Of a stretch of 64,000 nt of DNA, positions 7,958 through 17,056 are shown in pieces. This DNA is from Gemmatimonadota bacterium (GTDB lineage: Bacteria > Gemmatimonadota > Gemmatimonadetes > Longimicrobiales > Gaopeijiaceae), in NCBI GenBank assembly GCA_022826565.1, contig JAJDUP010000012.1, positions 1 through 64,000 on the forward strand. Reading direction: 5' to 3'. Every line of letters starts with the position of its first letter. Within the stretch, counting starts at the first letter, position 1. The position numbers and the translations under genes were made by a program. The notes beneath the pieces were generated by a model, which had not been told where the DNA came from, did no database searches, and saw only the letters and a list, made by a program, of their open reading frames with translations.

Positions 7958-9366
7958 TCAGTCGGGGATCAGTTCGCGTGGCTGCCGCTCCCTCACATGA
8001 CGCCGCATCCAGTCGAACATCTCCCACACGGTGTGCAGGACCGATTCGCGGGCCCGGTAGCCGTGACTCTCGTGCGGCAGCATCACCAGGCGGACCGTGC
8101 CGCCCAGACCCTTCACGGCGTGGTACATCCGCTCGGACTGCACGGGGAAGGTCCCGGAGTTGTTGTCGATGACGCCGTGGGTGAGGAGCAGCGGCTCGTT
8201 GATCTTCTCGGCGTGCATGAAGGCCGACATGCGGAAGTAGACCTCGGGAGCCTCCCAGAAGGTGCGGCGCTCGTACTGGAAGCCGAAGGGCGTGAGGCTC
8301 CGGTTGAACGCGCCGCTGCGCGCGATCCCGGCGGCGAAGTCGTCGGAATGGGCCAGCATGTTGGCGGTCATGAAGGCCCCGTAGCTGTGTCCGGCGATCC
8401 CGACGCGGTCGCGGTCGGCCACGCCCATCTCGACGAGCTTGTCCACCGCGGCCTTGCCGTTGGCGACCAGCTGCTCGACGTAGGTGTCGTTGGCCGTGAA
8501 GCCACCGACGATCGGCATCGCCGCGTCGTTCAGCACCGCGTACCCCTGCGTGAGGAGGAGCAGGTGCGAGGCGCCGGAGATGGTCGTGAAGCGGTGGGCC
8601 GAGCCCCGGACCTGCCCGGCGCCGTCCTCGTCCGCGAACTCGCGCGGGTAGGCCCACACCAGCACCGGGAGACGGGTGCCGGGTTCGTGGTCGGCGGGCA
8701 GATACAGCTCGCCCGAGAGGGGGATGCCGTCGTCGCGCTCGTAGTAGATCCTGCTCTTGGTGATGCCCGCGAGCTGGGGCTGGGGGTTGGGGAATGACGT
8801 GAGGGCGGTGCGGCCGCCGCCGCTGGTGGTGGTGACGAGGTGGTAGTTGGGGGGCTCCTCGGTGGTCTCGCGGCGGATGACGATCCGGCCGGCCCGTGCG
8901 TCCGCCAGGCCGACGACGGTCTCGTAGGCGTCCGCGCCCGAGTGGAAGAGCCGCTGCAGCTGAGCGGCTGCGAGGTCCAGGCGGTCCAGGAAGGGGCGAT
9001 CGCCATCGGGAGATCCGCCGGGGCCGGCCAGGAAGATGCTGTTGCCGTCCATTCGGACCACGGGCTTGCCCGCCCCGTCCTGCGTCATGACCGGGTCGCC
9101 GGGATTGCCGTACCAGTCGTCCGTGCTGCGGTCCCAGAGGAGTGCGGGCTCGGTGCCGGTGGCGGAGGCCTGCACGGCCCAGGCGCGGGTCCGCCGGGTC
9201 GGCCAGTCGAATTCGTAGACCAGGGCGGTCTCGCCGTCCGCGCCCCACAGGACCGGGTAGCCGAACCCGAATGCGCCTGAGCCCAGTCGGTGTTCAGTGC
9301 GGATGAGTTCGGTGCCGTCTCCGTCGAATGGCGCCGCGAGGGTCAGCACGCGGTCGCGGTGGGGCA
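7958..9366 (-). pseudogene. S9 prolyl oligopeptidase, 3' part of a gene split by the island
   Basis: Encodes the last beta-propeller part and the whole alpha/beta-hydrolase domain of an S9 peptidase. The catalytic Ser is in GHSYGAFMTANML, Asp in THGVIDNNSGT and His in LPHESHGYRA. There is no signal peptide, and the frame begins abruptly: residues before PHRDRVLTL come from island DNA. The missing first 350 residues are at 27208-28265 on the same strand. Joining the two at the shared TGGGGCA keeps the frame and gives 819 aa, a normal length for this family. A short open frame from an ATG at 9391 exists, but the product would lack export and half the propeller, so it is probably inactive. Confidence 0.88.
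9360..9366. other. Left attachment core (TGGGGCA)
   Basis: A 7-bp sequence identical to 27208-27214. Both copies lie in the same frame of the split S9 gene (codons xTG CCC CAx on the minus strand). Seven bases is the usual crossover length for tyrosine recombinases. The exact crossover limits are inferred from where the peptidase reading frame breaks. Confidence 0.7.
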
Positions 9367-9498
9367 GCGGACTGTCGGTGGCCCGAATCACGGCAGGAGA
9401 TCACGTAAGTCTAACTGGGACTGCACGATCTGCCACTCTTGCCATTGGACCACGGTCAGTCCCATCAGGACGTGAAAGCGGGAAAACCGGAGTAAATC

Positions 9499-9514
9499 AG
9501 CGGGAACCCCCGCT
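9499..9514. terminator. Hairpin downstream of the ATPase gene
   Basis: AGCGGG and CCCGCT form a perfect 6-bp stem around an AACC loop, 20 bp past the stop of the ATPase gene and near the island's left end. It could end the long leftward cargo transcript. No strong U-tract is present. Confidence 0.45.
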
Positions 9515-9533
9515 ATCGTCAGAACGGCGCGAA

Positions 9534-12500
9534 TCACTCCGCGAGCTTGAGTCCCGGCAATACTTCGCCGAGGATCTCGTTGACCCGCTCGCGGTCTTGG
9601 TCAGCGACCTCGCCGCCCGCGCTCACTTGAACCCCGAACTGCAACTCCGCCGCGCCGATTGCGCCCAGTAGGTCGGGCACCCGATCAGCCAAATCCTGCA
9701 AACGCGTCGCATCCAAGCCTACGGCGACCGGAGCGGATCGTGGTACAGGTGTTGGCGGGCCGATCTTCGGCTTCGCAAGGATCACCTTGCGGGCTTGGTC
9801 GTAGGTGCATTCGATGGGTCCACTGTCGTCCGTCTGGACAAGCCAGCGGGCATTGACCGCAGCCGTGATGCCTTCGCGCACGACACCCCATGGAACCATT
9901 GTGGAGCGTTTCTGCCCGAGGGCCTGGGTCAATGCGAGACCGTTGGTCCGGTTCTCCGACCAAGCGTCCCGGAGAGCCTCTTCGGTAAGGTCATGGGCCG
10001 TCACCGGCTCCGGTGGGGGTCGCAACTCGGCGTTCGGGCTAAGCGTTCCGGCGGGAACCGGTTCCTTCCACGCCGTCGCGGGCGCGTTTGTGACCCACAG
10101 CGTCCCGTCCGCCACCGCCTCCGCCACCGCTTCCACAACGATGCCGTCGGGACAGGCTGGGATCGGCAGGCGGTCCTCGTAACTCTCTCTGGCGATGGTC
10201 GCCACATGGCCACCGGCGAAGTACTTCAGCAGTGAATGGACGGCCAGGGGCTCGAAGCCATCGTCGTCGCCGCTGGTCCACAAACCCGGCAACTCACCGG
10301 GTTTGAGAAGCCGATGGTCCAGTCGGGCAAGCCGCACCCTCCCGGGAAGCACGATCTCAAGCTGGTCGTCATCCGCCGCGGCTGACTCGATGTCTTCCCG
10401 CCACCACGTTCGGATACTCCCGTCGGGACGTCTCAGCCGAGCCGCGAGGAGGCCATTGCGCACACCGCTGAGAACGGTGCGGGTGACCAACTCCGGCTTG
10501 AGCACTTTCGGAAGGCGGGGGAAGCGGGCGAACGCTTCGCTCAACTGGCTGGCGAGACGAGCGTCGTCCCCTTCCTCCCAAAGTCCGTACGGTCCATCGG
10601 GCAGGAGCGCCCCAGGGTTGACGGGCGTGTCCACGATCCTGGCCTTGTCGTGGCTCTTTATCTCCTCGAACAGGGGCTGGCCGCTCCCCGGGAGCTTGAA
10701 GGCGTGGACCCGGTTCCGTTCGTTGACGGTCACGACGATTCCGTAGGCCTGCCGGATTACGCCGGGGAGCTCCGCCTCCGCCAGCCTGACGTTCCGACGC
10801 AGACGCTCGCGGCGGACGGGGTCGATGGACCGCGCGGTGAGTTGAGCCTGTACGTCCTCCCAGCCCAAGAGGCTTCGGGTCTTGCTGCGCGCGGCGTCCA
10901 CCCCTTCGGGGGACGGCACGGCCAACACCACGGCGTTGCGGTAAACCCGCGGACTGTCGGGGCCGGCGGCGTGGTCGAGGAAACTCCGGGCCACCTTGCC
11001 GGGCTTCCCTGAGGACGAAGCGGCCTCCGGGCCGAGGATCGCGAAGCGGAAATGAACCGTGTCCCCCACGTCCCGAGGAGAACGGGGGAGTTTGTGTATG
11101 GTCGCGCCGGCGGCCTGGGCGCCGCTCCAGAGGCCTTGGGTCTTGCCGATTGCCGTTCTGAGGCGTTCATCCACCGCTTCGGCGGTCACCCGGTCGTGGC
11201 ACGCCTGGTCGTGCATCTGGCGCAGGTTGGGCGCGTTGCCCAAACGCCATGTCCCGGGAAGGCTGTGGGCGTCCTCGCCTTGGGCGTCTTCGTCCTCGTC
11301 GTCCAGGAACCAAGAGGTATCGCGCCAACGCCGGAGCCCTTTTCGCAACTCGATTGCGTCGGGTCCGGCACCTCCCACGAGTCGGAGCAACTCGCTGGTC
11401 CTCGCCTTCCGTCCGACCGGCTGCGAATGGAGGAAGACGGTGGCGACCGCCTGTTCCAACTCCCGAGAAGAGCCGAGGGAAGGAACCTCTTCCTGGGCTT
11501 CGCGGGCTTTCTCCATTTCCTTCTCAAGAAGCGGCACCCACTCCGTTCTTCTTCCCTTGACCGTGTCCTTGGTCGCGATCCCGGCAAGTTCCCTGACCGC
11601 CTCGGACACGGTGCCCTCACCCGAACGGTTCAGCAGGACGGAAGGTCCGACCAGCGGGCTCGGGTCACCCCGCTCTTCCGCATCGCGAAGTGCGATTGCC
11701 AGCGTCCGCAGGATCCCGCGCGTCCGCTGGAACCCCTCGATCTCCGTCCAGCGCGTGTAGAACACATCGGTCAGATCGGGGTGGAAGGGGAAGCTCGCCA
11801 GAAAGCGCTTCTCCGCCCGGTTCCGTTCGCGTTTCGTAGTCTCGTCGATCCTGGCGATGCCCTTGACGATTCCGATGACATGCGCTCGGAACGAAGCCGG
11901 ATCTTCGATGCTGGCGGGCTCGAAGAACCGGCGGCGGAGCACTTCCGCCACGTCCTCCTTCTGGACCGGCTGGATCCCCTCCTCGCGCTGCCGCTGAAAG
12001 ATGTTGGCCAAGTCACGCAGCACCGCCTTTCCAAGCTCGTCGCCCGTCTTCGCCGGGTCGGTCGCGAGCAGCGAGGCGACGATGGCCGCCCGGTCCACCT
12101 TGGCGACCGCCTGGGTGACGGCTTGAAAGAAGTTCTGAAGCCTGTCCACCCACGACCGGTCCCGGGCGGCCTTCGCGCGGGCGTACATCATCACCTCGTC
12201 GAGCAGGATCAGCGTGGCGCGCCCATCGGCCTTCTGCTGGCGTTCGATCACCTCGACCAGGAGCGGCTCGGCGGGAGCCGTGTCGCGTTCCTCTGCGGGG
12301 TCGTCGCCATGCAGGATTCGGAGTCCGTCGGTGCCAGCCAGCTGGAAGGCGAGGATGTTCCACGGGTGCCGCAGCGCACGAGTCTCGCCGCCGGGTCCGC
12401 GCACCTCCGTGATCCCCTTCTCGACATCGATCTTGTCGAAGCAGAGCGCCGCGGTCGCGGCCTTGGGAAGTTCAACGTCGGCGTGCTTCCGGAATTCGCG

Positions 12501-12842
12501 AACCGTCTTGAGGTCGGGAAGGCGGTCCGGATCGCGGAACAGATGATGCAGGGTGATGAGCGTGTGGGTCTTGCCGCCACCGTAGGTCATCTCCAACTGG
12601 CGGACAGCCTTGTCGCTCTTGCCCGCGAGTCGCGCGGCTATGTCGCGGGCCAGATCGCGAAGCGCGAAGGTGGGATAAGTCAGGGCGAAGAACTTCTCGG
12701 GGTCCTCGTACAGGGGACGCCGCCCGGCCCGGCTCACCACTTCGTGCAGATCGGCGGCGAACTGCGACAGCGACAGCTCTCCGGTGCGCAACTCCGACTT
12801 GAGCGTTACGACTTGGTGCCAAGGGGTGGGAGCGGCTGGCAT
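9534..12842 (-). CDS. DUF499-type ATPase of an Hma-like defence system
   Basis: 1102 aa, cytoplasmic. Walker A is TYGGGKTHTL (about residues 86-95) and Walker B is LILLDEVMMY (211-220). The N-terminal section and spacing match DUF499 proteins (AAA-like ATPases next to DUF1156 methylases). The C-terminal 300 residues include a compact segment (LDATRLQDLADRVPDLLGAI) of unknown role. It is the last gene of the leftward cargo set, 23 bp after the PIN gene. In the Hma system the ATPase is thought to work with a helicase and methylase to restrict phage; whether it senses DNA or powers translocation is not known. There is no strong ribosome site before the ATG, so translation may depend on the genes upstream. 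Confidence 0.85.
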   Translation of the reverse strand: MPAAPTPWHQVVTLKSELRTGELSLSQFAADLHEVVSRAGRRPLYEDPEKFFALTYPTFALRDLARDIAARLAGKSDKAVRQLEMTYGGGKTHTLITLHHLFRDPDRLPDLKTVREFRKHADVELPKAATAALCFDKIDVEKGITEVRGPGGETRALRHPWNILAFQLAGTDGLRILHGDDPAEERDTAPAEPLLVEVIERQQKADGRATLILLDEVMMYARAKAARDRSWVDRLQNFFQAVTQAVAKVDRAAIVASLLATDPAKTGDELGKAVLRDLANIFQRQREEGIQPVQKEDVAEVLRRRFFEPASIEDPASFRAHVIGIVKGIARIDETTKRERNRAEKRFLASFPFHPDLTDVFYTRWTEIEGFQRTRGILRTLAIALRDAEERGDPSPLVGPSVLLNRSGEGTVSEAVRELAGIATKDTVKGRRTEWVPLLEKEMEKAREAQEEVPSLGSSRELEQAVATVFLHSQPVGRKARTSELLRLVGGAGPDAIELRKGLRRWRDTSWFLDDEDEDAQGEDAHSLPGTWRLGNAPNLRQMHDQACHDRVTAEAVDERLRTAIGKTQGLWSGAQAAGATIHKLPRSPRDVGDTVHFRFAILGPEAASSSGKPGKVARSFLDHAAGPDSPRVYRNAVVLAVPSPEGVDAARSKTRSLLGWEDVQAQLTARSIDPVRRERLRRNVRLAEAELPGVIRQAYGIVVTVNERNRVHAFKLPGSGQPLFEEIKSHDKARIVDTPVNPGALLPDGPYGLWEEGDDARLASQLSEAFARFPRLPKVLKPELVTRTVLSGVRNGLLAARLRRPDGSIRTWWREDIESAAADDDQLEIVLPGRVRLARLDHRLLKPGELPGLWTSGDDDGFEPLAVHSLLKYFAGGHVATIARESYEDRLPIPACPDGIVVEAVAEAVADGTLWVTNAPATAWKEPVPAGTLSPNAELRPPPEPVTAHDLTEEALRDAWSENRTNGLALTQALGQKRSTMVPWGVVREGITAAVNARWLVQTDDSGPIECTYDQARKVILAKPKIGPPTPVPRSAPVAVGLDATRLQDLADRVPDLLGAIGAAELQFGVQVSAGGEVADQDRERVNEILGEVLPGLKLAE

Positions 12843-12865
12843 GGCGTCTGGGGGCGCGGTTGGGG

Positions 12866-13366
12866 TCAGTTGGATCGAGCGTGCTGCTCTTGATAATGCC
12901 GGTAGTTGACCGCCGATCTCGGGTCCGACGACGACGCGGCAAGGTAGAGGTCGAGGTCCACGGTGACGAGGGGGGTGTCCTGCGACACTAGGCAGAGCAG
13001 TCCCGCATCGGTCAGGCCGAGCCGGGGGAAGGATGGGTGCCCGGCCGCGTCGGCGCTCGCCACGACGACCTCGTCGCTCTCACCGATAAGGACGCGGAGC
13101 GTCGTCAGCAATCTGGATCTCTCCGGCTCCCGGTGCTGCCCGAGGAGATTGGATGCCTCCGTGAGCGTGTTGGGCGTGACCAGAACGCGCTCGAATCCGC
13201 TGACCATCTCCTGCACTCGCTCGAAGTCTTCGGGGCCGAACGTCCGCAAACGCCGGTGCTTGGAGATGATGGCCGGATCCAACGCCCCGGCGACGAGCAG
13301 CACCAAAAGGTTGGCGTCCACGAAGACGCCGTTGGGAGGAACTCCCTCAGGCTGGGACGGAGACAT
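12866..13366 (-). CDS. PIN-domain protein (putative RNase)
   Basis: 166 aa. The acidic residues of a PIN nuclease are recognisable: Asp17 in VFVDANLLVLL, Glu in NTLTEASNLLG, Asp in LGLTDAGLLCL and Asp in PLVTVDLDLY. PIN proteins usually cut RNA and often act as toxins. The start overlaps the end of the 94-aa gene upstream by 20 bp, the usual arrangement of toxin-antitoxin or partner pairs. It sits between methylase and ATPase, so it is expressed with the defence genes. It could be a growth-arrest effector of the system or a built-in addiction module; neither can be decided from sequence. Confidence 0.75.
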   Translation of the reverse strand: MSPSQPEGVPPNGVFVDANLLVLLVAGALDPAIISKHRRLRTFGPEDFERVQEMVSGFERVLVTPNTLTEASNLLGQHREPERSRLLTTLRVLIGESDEVVVASADAAGHPSFPRLGLTDAGLLCLVSQDTPLVTVDLDLYLAASSSDPRSAVNYRHYQEQHARSN

Positions 13367-13631
13367 CGCGGTGCTTGACGGCGATAACCGTCCCGTCTTC
13401 GTTAATGCGGACGGTCTTGTAGATCCGGTCCTCCCGCGGGGACGAAGGGAGTGTGAACCGAGGGGGCGGCGGGGTGGAATTCCAATGACGCCGAAAGCCG
13501 ATCGTTACCTCCCAAGTGGCATCCTCGACCCTGAATTCCAACTCCTCCAGCCCAAGGCGGTCGATCCCTTCGTCGTCGAACATCTCCAGGATGTATTCCT
13601 TTGCCGTCTGGACGGCCTGTCTCGCTACCAT
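13347..13631 (-). CDS. Small partner of the PIN protein (unknown, 94 aa)
   Basis: 94 aa from the ATG at 13631, with AAGGAG six bases upstream (a TTG at 13637 is a weaker choice). The N-terminus is helical (VARQAVQTAKEYILEMF), followed by alternating strands (EELEFRVEDATWEVTIGF, RIYKTVRINEDGTVIAVKHR). I recognise no family. It overlaps the PIN gene by 20 bp, so translation is coupled. The position and size fit an antitoxin or a specificity partner, but it has no clear DNA-binding motif such as AbrB or ribbon-helix-helix. Confidence 0.65.
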   Translation of the reverse strand: MVARQAVQTAKEYILEMFDDEGIDRLGLEELEFRVEDATWEVTIGFRRHWNSTPPPPRFTLPSSPREDRIYKTVRINEDGTVIAVKHRDVSVPA

Positions 13632-13727
13632 CTGCAACTCCTTGCGGTTCCACCCCCATCGCGGGCGGTCAATCTCGGTCGGTCGCTAAGGCAATCTACC
13701 GGATGCACACAAAACCTCTCAAGTCGG

Positions 13728-16700
13728 CTAACCCCAAAGCGTGGCCTCGCGGACCCGGCCCGAGGGCCTGCCCCTGCCGAGATGATTCTGGAGCTTTTCG
13801 AGCATGGATCGTTCGTCGGATCCCGGTGCGGCCATCTCCAGCACGGCTTGCACGACGCTCGCGAACACGTCGCTCTTTCGGAGTCCTCGCGCGTCCAGGA
13901 ACTCGTTGATCCGCGCCAGATCCCCTTTCCTCCAGAGGCGCATGGCTCCATGAAGGCTGTCGATGAGCGGTGTTGCTCCTCCGCCTGTCCCGGACGATCC
14001 GACCTTACGCTGGCTCCAACGCTTCAGCCGGAACTCGCCTTCCGAGCCTCCCCCCGCATCGTCATCGCCCTGACCCGCCTTCCCGCGCGCCAGCAGGTCG
14101 TGACGGCCGAGCAGGTCGGCGTCCTTGAAGTTGCACGACATCGCGTAGAGGATGACGGCACCCGCCGGTGCCCCGTCCATCCCGAAGTCGTGCCGGTGCA
14201 GTAGGTAGTAGGTCGTTAGCTCGTCGAGGTCCCCGGCCGTGCCGTCGCTCTGAGACAGAAGCCGGCCCACCACGAAACCGACCACCATGCGCCGCACGCT
14301 TGCGAGGAATTCCCCAACCCGCATTTCCCCCTCGCCGACACCACGCTTGACCACCGGATAGCGGCTGAAGGCCTCAAGCGCCGGGCCGGTGGCCGACCAC
14401 ACGAAATCGGGGCCGCGAATGCCCGCGTCCCAGAAGTCGCGGAGCCTGCCGGTGATCTTCTCCCGCATTTCACCGAGCACGTTGGATTCCCAACCGGGCC
14501 GGGTGGCTGGACGCTTCCGGCAGACGAGCCAGATGGAGGAGGCGAGCCGGGCACCACCCGCCACCTTGTTCACCATCTCGGTCTGGATGGGCCATGAGCT
14601 GGTCACGACAAACTTGGACCGGATAAGCGCCGAGACGAGGGTCTCCCAAGCGTCCGGGTTCTTGTTCGCGAAGACGACCACGAGCCGCCCGTCGTCCCGC
14701 AGACTCTCATATGAACGCGAGAACGCCCGATACATGCCGTCCTCGTAGGCGCCGCGCGAAGCCGAGGCGTCGCCTTCCCACCTACCGGGCTGGTCCACGA
14801 TCTCGCCATCGCTCTCATCCCGGTCCCACTTGGGGCCGAGCGGATCGGCGAAGACTTCGTCGATCTCGGGCGAAACGCCATCGAGCGCCCGGCGCAGCCA
14901 GACATGGAAGAAGTCCATCAGGTCGGAGTACGGGATCGCGTCGTAATAGGGCGGGTCGGTGCAGACGAGGTCGAGGCTACCGGGCTGGGGAGCGAGGGCG
15001 CTTCGCGCCGCGATTGCCGGGGCGGGGCAATCCGCGACGGCGACCAGCGCGTGGTCTAGGTACCGGGCGACCCAATCGAGCATCCCCATGAATCCGCCCG
15101 TCGTAGCGGACAGCGGGTTGACCTCGCAGTAGTCCCAGACCATCGGAAGGGCGAACCGGGCGAAGGTCTGGCGGAGCGTCTCACGGCTTTTGTCCCACGA
15201 GCATATCGAACTGCTGTAGTCGGCGAGCTTGCTCAGAGCGCACCCCAGATACGCCGTGAGCGCCTCGCGCCACTCCTCGGAGTATTCGTGCTCGGCGATC
15301 TCATCGCGCACGTCGCGGATCTCGCGCAGCAGCGTCCCGAGCGCGAGAAGTTGCCGGTCGGTGAAGAGCTTGCCCCAAGTGTCGAGCCCGTATCGAACCA
15401 ACCCGGACGCGCCACGAGCATTCGGCGATGGTCGGATCGGTGAAATGGGTTCATCAGGCCACCCGAACGGAATCGCTTGACCAAGAGCTATCACTTCATC
15501 CGCATCCACCTCCGCTGCGGCGAAGTCGCGGCTGGTCGGAAGCCGGTACTCCTTGCCCATCTGGCCGTCGATGACCACGGCGATCAGACGGGTGCGCAAT
15601 CGGCCCGATCGGCCCTGAGCGTGCAACTCCCGCATCTTGGTGACCGCCCCGCAACACGGGCATGTGGTGCCGTTGCGGCTCATGGTCCCCTTGCCCAGCT
15701 TCTCGTCGTGAGCACGTTTCTGCGCCGCCGAGCCGGTCGGCGGCTGCACGTCCGACTCGATCCCAAAGTCGACGCGACGCGAAGCCGCGTCCGCGTCCAT
15801 GGTCAGCAGGACGCGCTTGACAGGGTCGCTCTTCTTGCACAGCCACCGGGTCTTGAGCAGGGGTATCTCGGCGCGGCAGCCTCCACACTCGGCCGTGCGC
15901 GCCCAAAGGAAGGCGACCACCGGCTTGGCCACCCAGCGGGGATTCCGGTCGTCCTCCAGGTACTTCCCGTCGTACTCGCGGTTCAGGGTCTCAACCGAAA
16001 CCCGGCCTTGCGAGTCAGGCTCAAGGAGACGCGGATCACGGGGTTTGAACGGGATCGGCGGTCCTACCGCTTTCCTCCTGCGCCCTTTACGCCGCCGTGG
16101 CTCGAAGTAGGCATACACCGGATACCTCGTGGCCAGCTTGCGGCGCACGCGGTCCCGAACCCGGAGACCCCACGCCCTCACGTGCCAAGCGAAGTTCGCG
16201 CCCGTGGGCGCGTCGGAGGCCAGTGCGGTGGTCAGTTGCACATCGCCACCGTCTCGATGACCGAGTTCGGCAAGGGCATTTCGGATTCGGGCCGGTGTGT
16301 GATTCACACCCCGGGATTGGAGCCGGGCCTTCACCAACGCGGTGACAAACTCCCGGTCGGCGATGGCGAAGCCAGGAAGCGCCCTGTCGCCCGAACCGAC
16401 CAGATGCGGGTAGTGAAGCGTACACCGCAGCACGAACCACGCGACGGGATTCAGGTCCGCCGCGAACGTCTCACAACCGAGCCGCATCGCCTCCAGCGGG
16501 ATCGCGCCGCCGCCGGAGAAGGGATCGAGTACGCGGGGCGCACGACCATCGAAGGCTTCGCGGATGCGGGTGCGGAAACGTTCCAGTTCCAACCCATTCT
16601 CCCGTCCCCAGTGGAGAATGCCACCGTCGGTCTCCTTGAGGTGCGGGTCCTTCCCACCGCCCCTGAGCTTCTTTGGGACGAGACGGCCAGCCATGCGCTC

Positions 16701-16898
16701 AGCCAAGCGTCGGCGCTCTTCCGCGTCGCCGGGATCCGGTAACAGGGTCGCCAACAGCATGGAGCGGCTGGCCGCGAGCGGACGCCGGGCGGGCCAGATG
16801 TGCAGCGTGGAAATGTGGCCATGGCGGACATTCTTCTCGTGTACCGAGTCGAGCGAGATCTGCCGGAGAGGGATCGTCGTTTCGGAGAGGCGGGTCAT
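13728..16898 (-). CDS. DUF1156-type DNA methyltransferase of an Hma-like system
   Basis: 1056 aa. The start (IPLRQISLDSVHEKNVRHGH, then HIWPARRPLAASR) is the DUF1156 region. The SAM-binding motif is DPFSGGGAIPLEAM (about residues 125-138) and the catalytic DPPY motif is CTDPPYYDAIPYSD near residue 650, the pattern of amino-MTases modifying adenine N6 or cytosine N4. Two CxxC pairs (CGGC, near 335, and CPCC, near 412) suggest a zinc-binding insert. The wide gap between SAM and DPPY motifs is normal for this family. It lies 158 bp downstream of the helicase gene. It presumably marks self DNA, with helicase and ATPase acting on unmodified DNA; that role is inferred from system type. Confidence 0.88.
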   Translation of the reverse strand: MTRLSETTIPLRQISLDSVHEKNVRHGHISTLHIWPARRPLAASRSMLLATLLPDPGDAEERRRLAERMAGRLVPKKLRGGGKDPHLKETDGGILHWGRENGLELERFRTRIREAFDGRAPRVLDPFSGGGAIPLEAMRLGCETFAADLNPVAWFVLRCTLHYPHLVGSGDRALPGFAIADREFVTALVKARLQSRGVNHTPARIRNALAELGHRDGGDVQLTTALASDAPTGANFAWHVRAWGLRVRDRVRRKLATRYPVYAYFEPRRRKGRRRKAVGPPIPFKPRDPRLLEPDSQGRVSVETLNREYDGKYLEDDRNPRWVAKPVVAFLWARTAECGGCRAEIPLLKTRWLCKKSDPVKRVLLTMDADAASRRVDFGIESDVQPPTGSAAQKRAHDEKLGKGTMSRNGTTCPCCGAVTKMRELHAQGRSGRLRTRLIAVVIDGQMGKEYRLPTSRDFAAAEVDADEVIALGQAIPFGWPDEPISPIRPSPNARGASGLVRYGLDTWGKLFTDRQLLALGTLLREIRDVRDEIAEHEYSEEWREALTAYLGCALSKLADYSSSICSWDKSRETLRQTFARFALPMVWDYCEVNPLSATTGGFMGMLDWVARYLDHALVAVADCPAPAIAARSALAPQPGSLDLVCTDPPYYDAIPYSDLMDFFHVWLRRALDGVSPEIDEVFADPLGPKWDRDESDGEIVDQPGRWEGDASASRGAYEDGMYRAFSRSYESLRDDGRLVVVFANKNPDAWETLVSALIRSKFVVTSSWPIQTEMVNKVAGGARLASSIWLVCRKRPATRPGWESNVLGEMREKITGRLRDFWDAGIRGPDFVWSATGPALEAFSRYPVVKRGVGEGEMRVGEFLASVRRMVVGFVVGRLLSQSDGTAGDLDELTTYYLLHRHDFGMDGAPAGAVILYAMSCNFKDADLLGRHDLLARGKAGQGDDDAGGGSEGEFRLKRWSQRKVGSSGTGGGATPLIDSLHGAMRLWRKGDLARINEFLDARGLRKSDVFASVVQAVLEMAAPGSDERSMLEKLQNHLGRGRPSGRVREATLWG

Positions 16899-17056
16899 CG
16901 CACCTTGGAATGAGGTTGGGCGACTCTGACGGAAACGCCAGCCGTGCCTATCGCCAGTGGCACCGGTCGCTCGTGAGAAGCGGCCAGGACCGTCAATTGT
17001 TCATGTTCCCGCCGCCCAGTGGCAACCTCCGGTCGCCGGTCGTACCGTGGCGGCGG

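Noticed and set aside
6743..8797. 684-codon open frame on the plus strand
   Set aside because: It is opposite two genes with clear enzyme motifs; the product is low in hydrophobic structure and has no recognisable motif. It is a shadow of GC-rich codon use.
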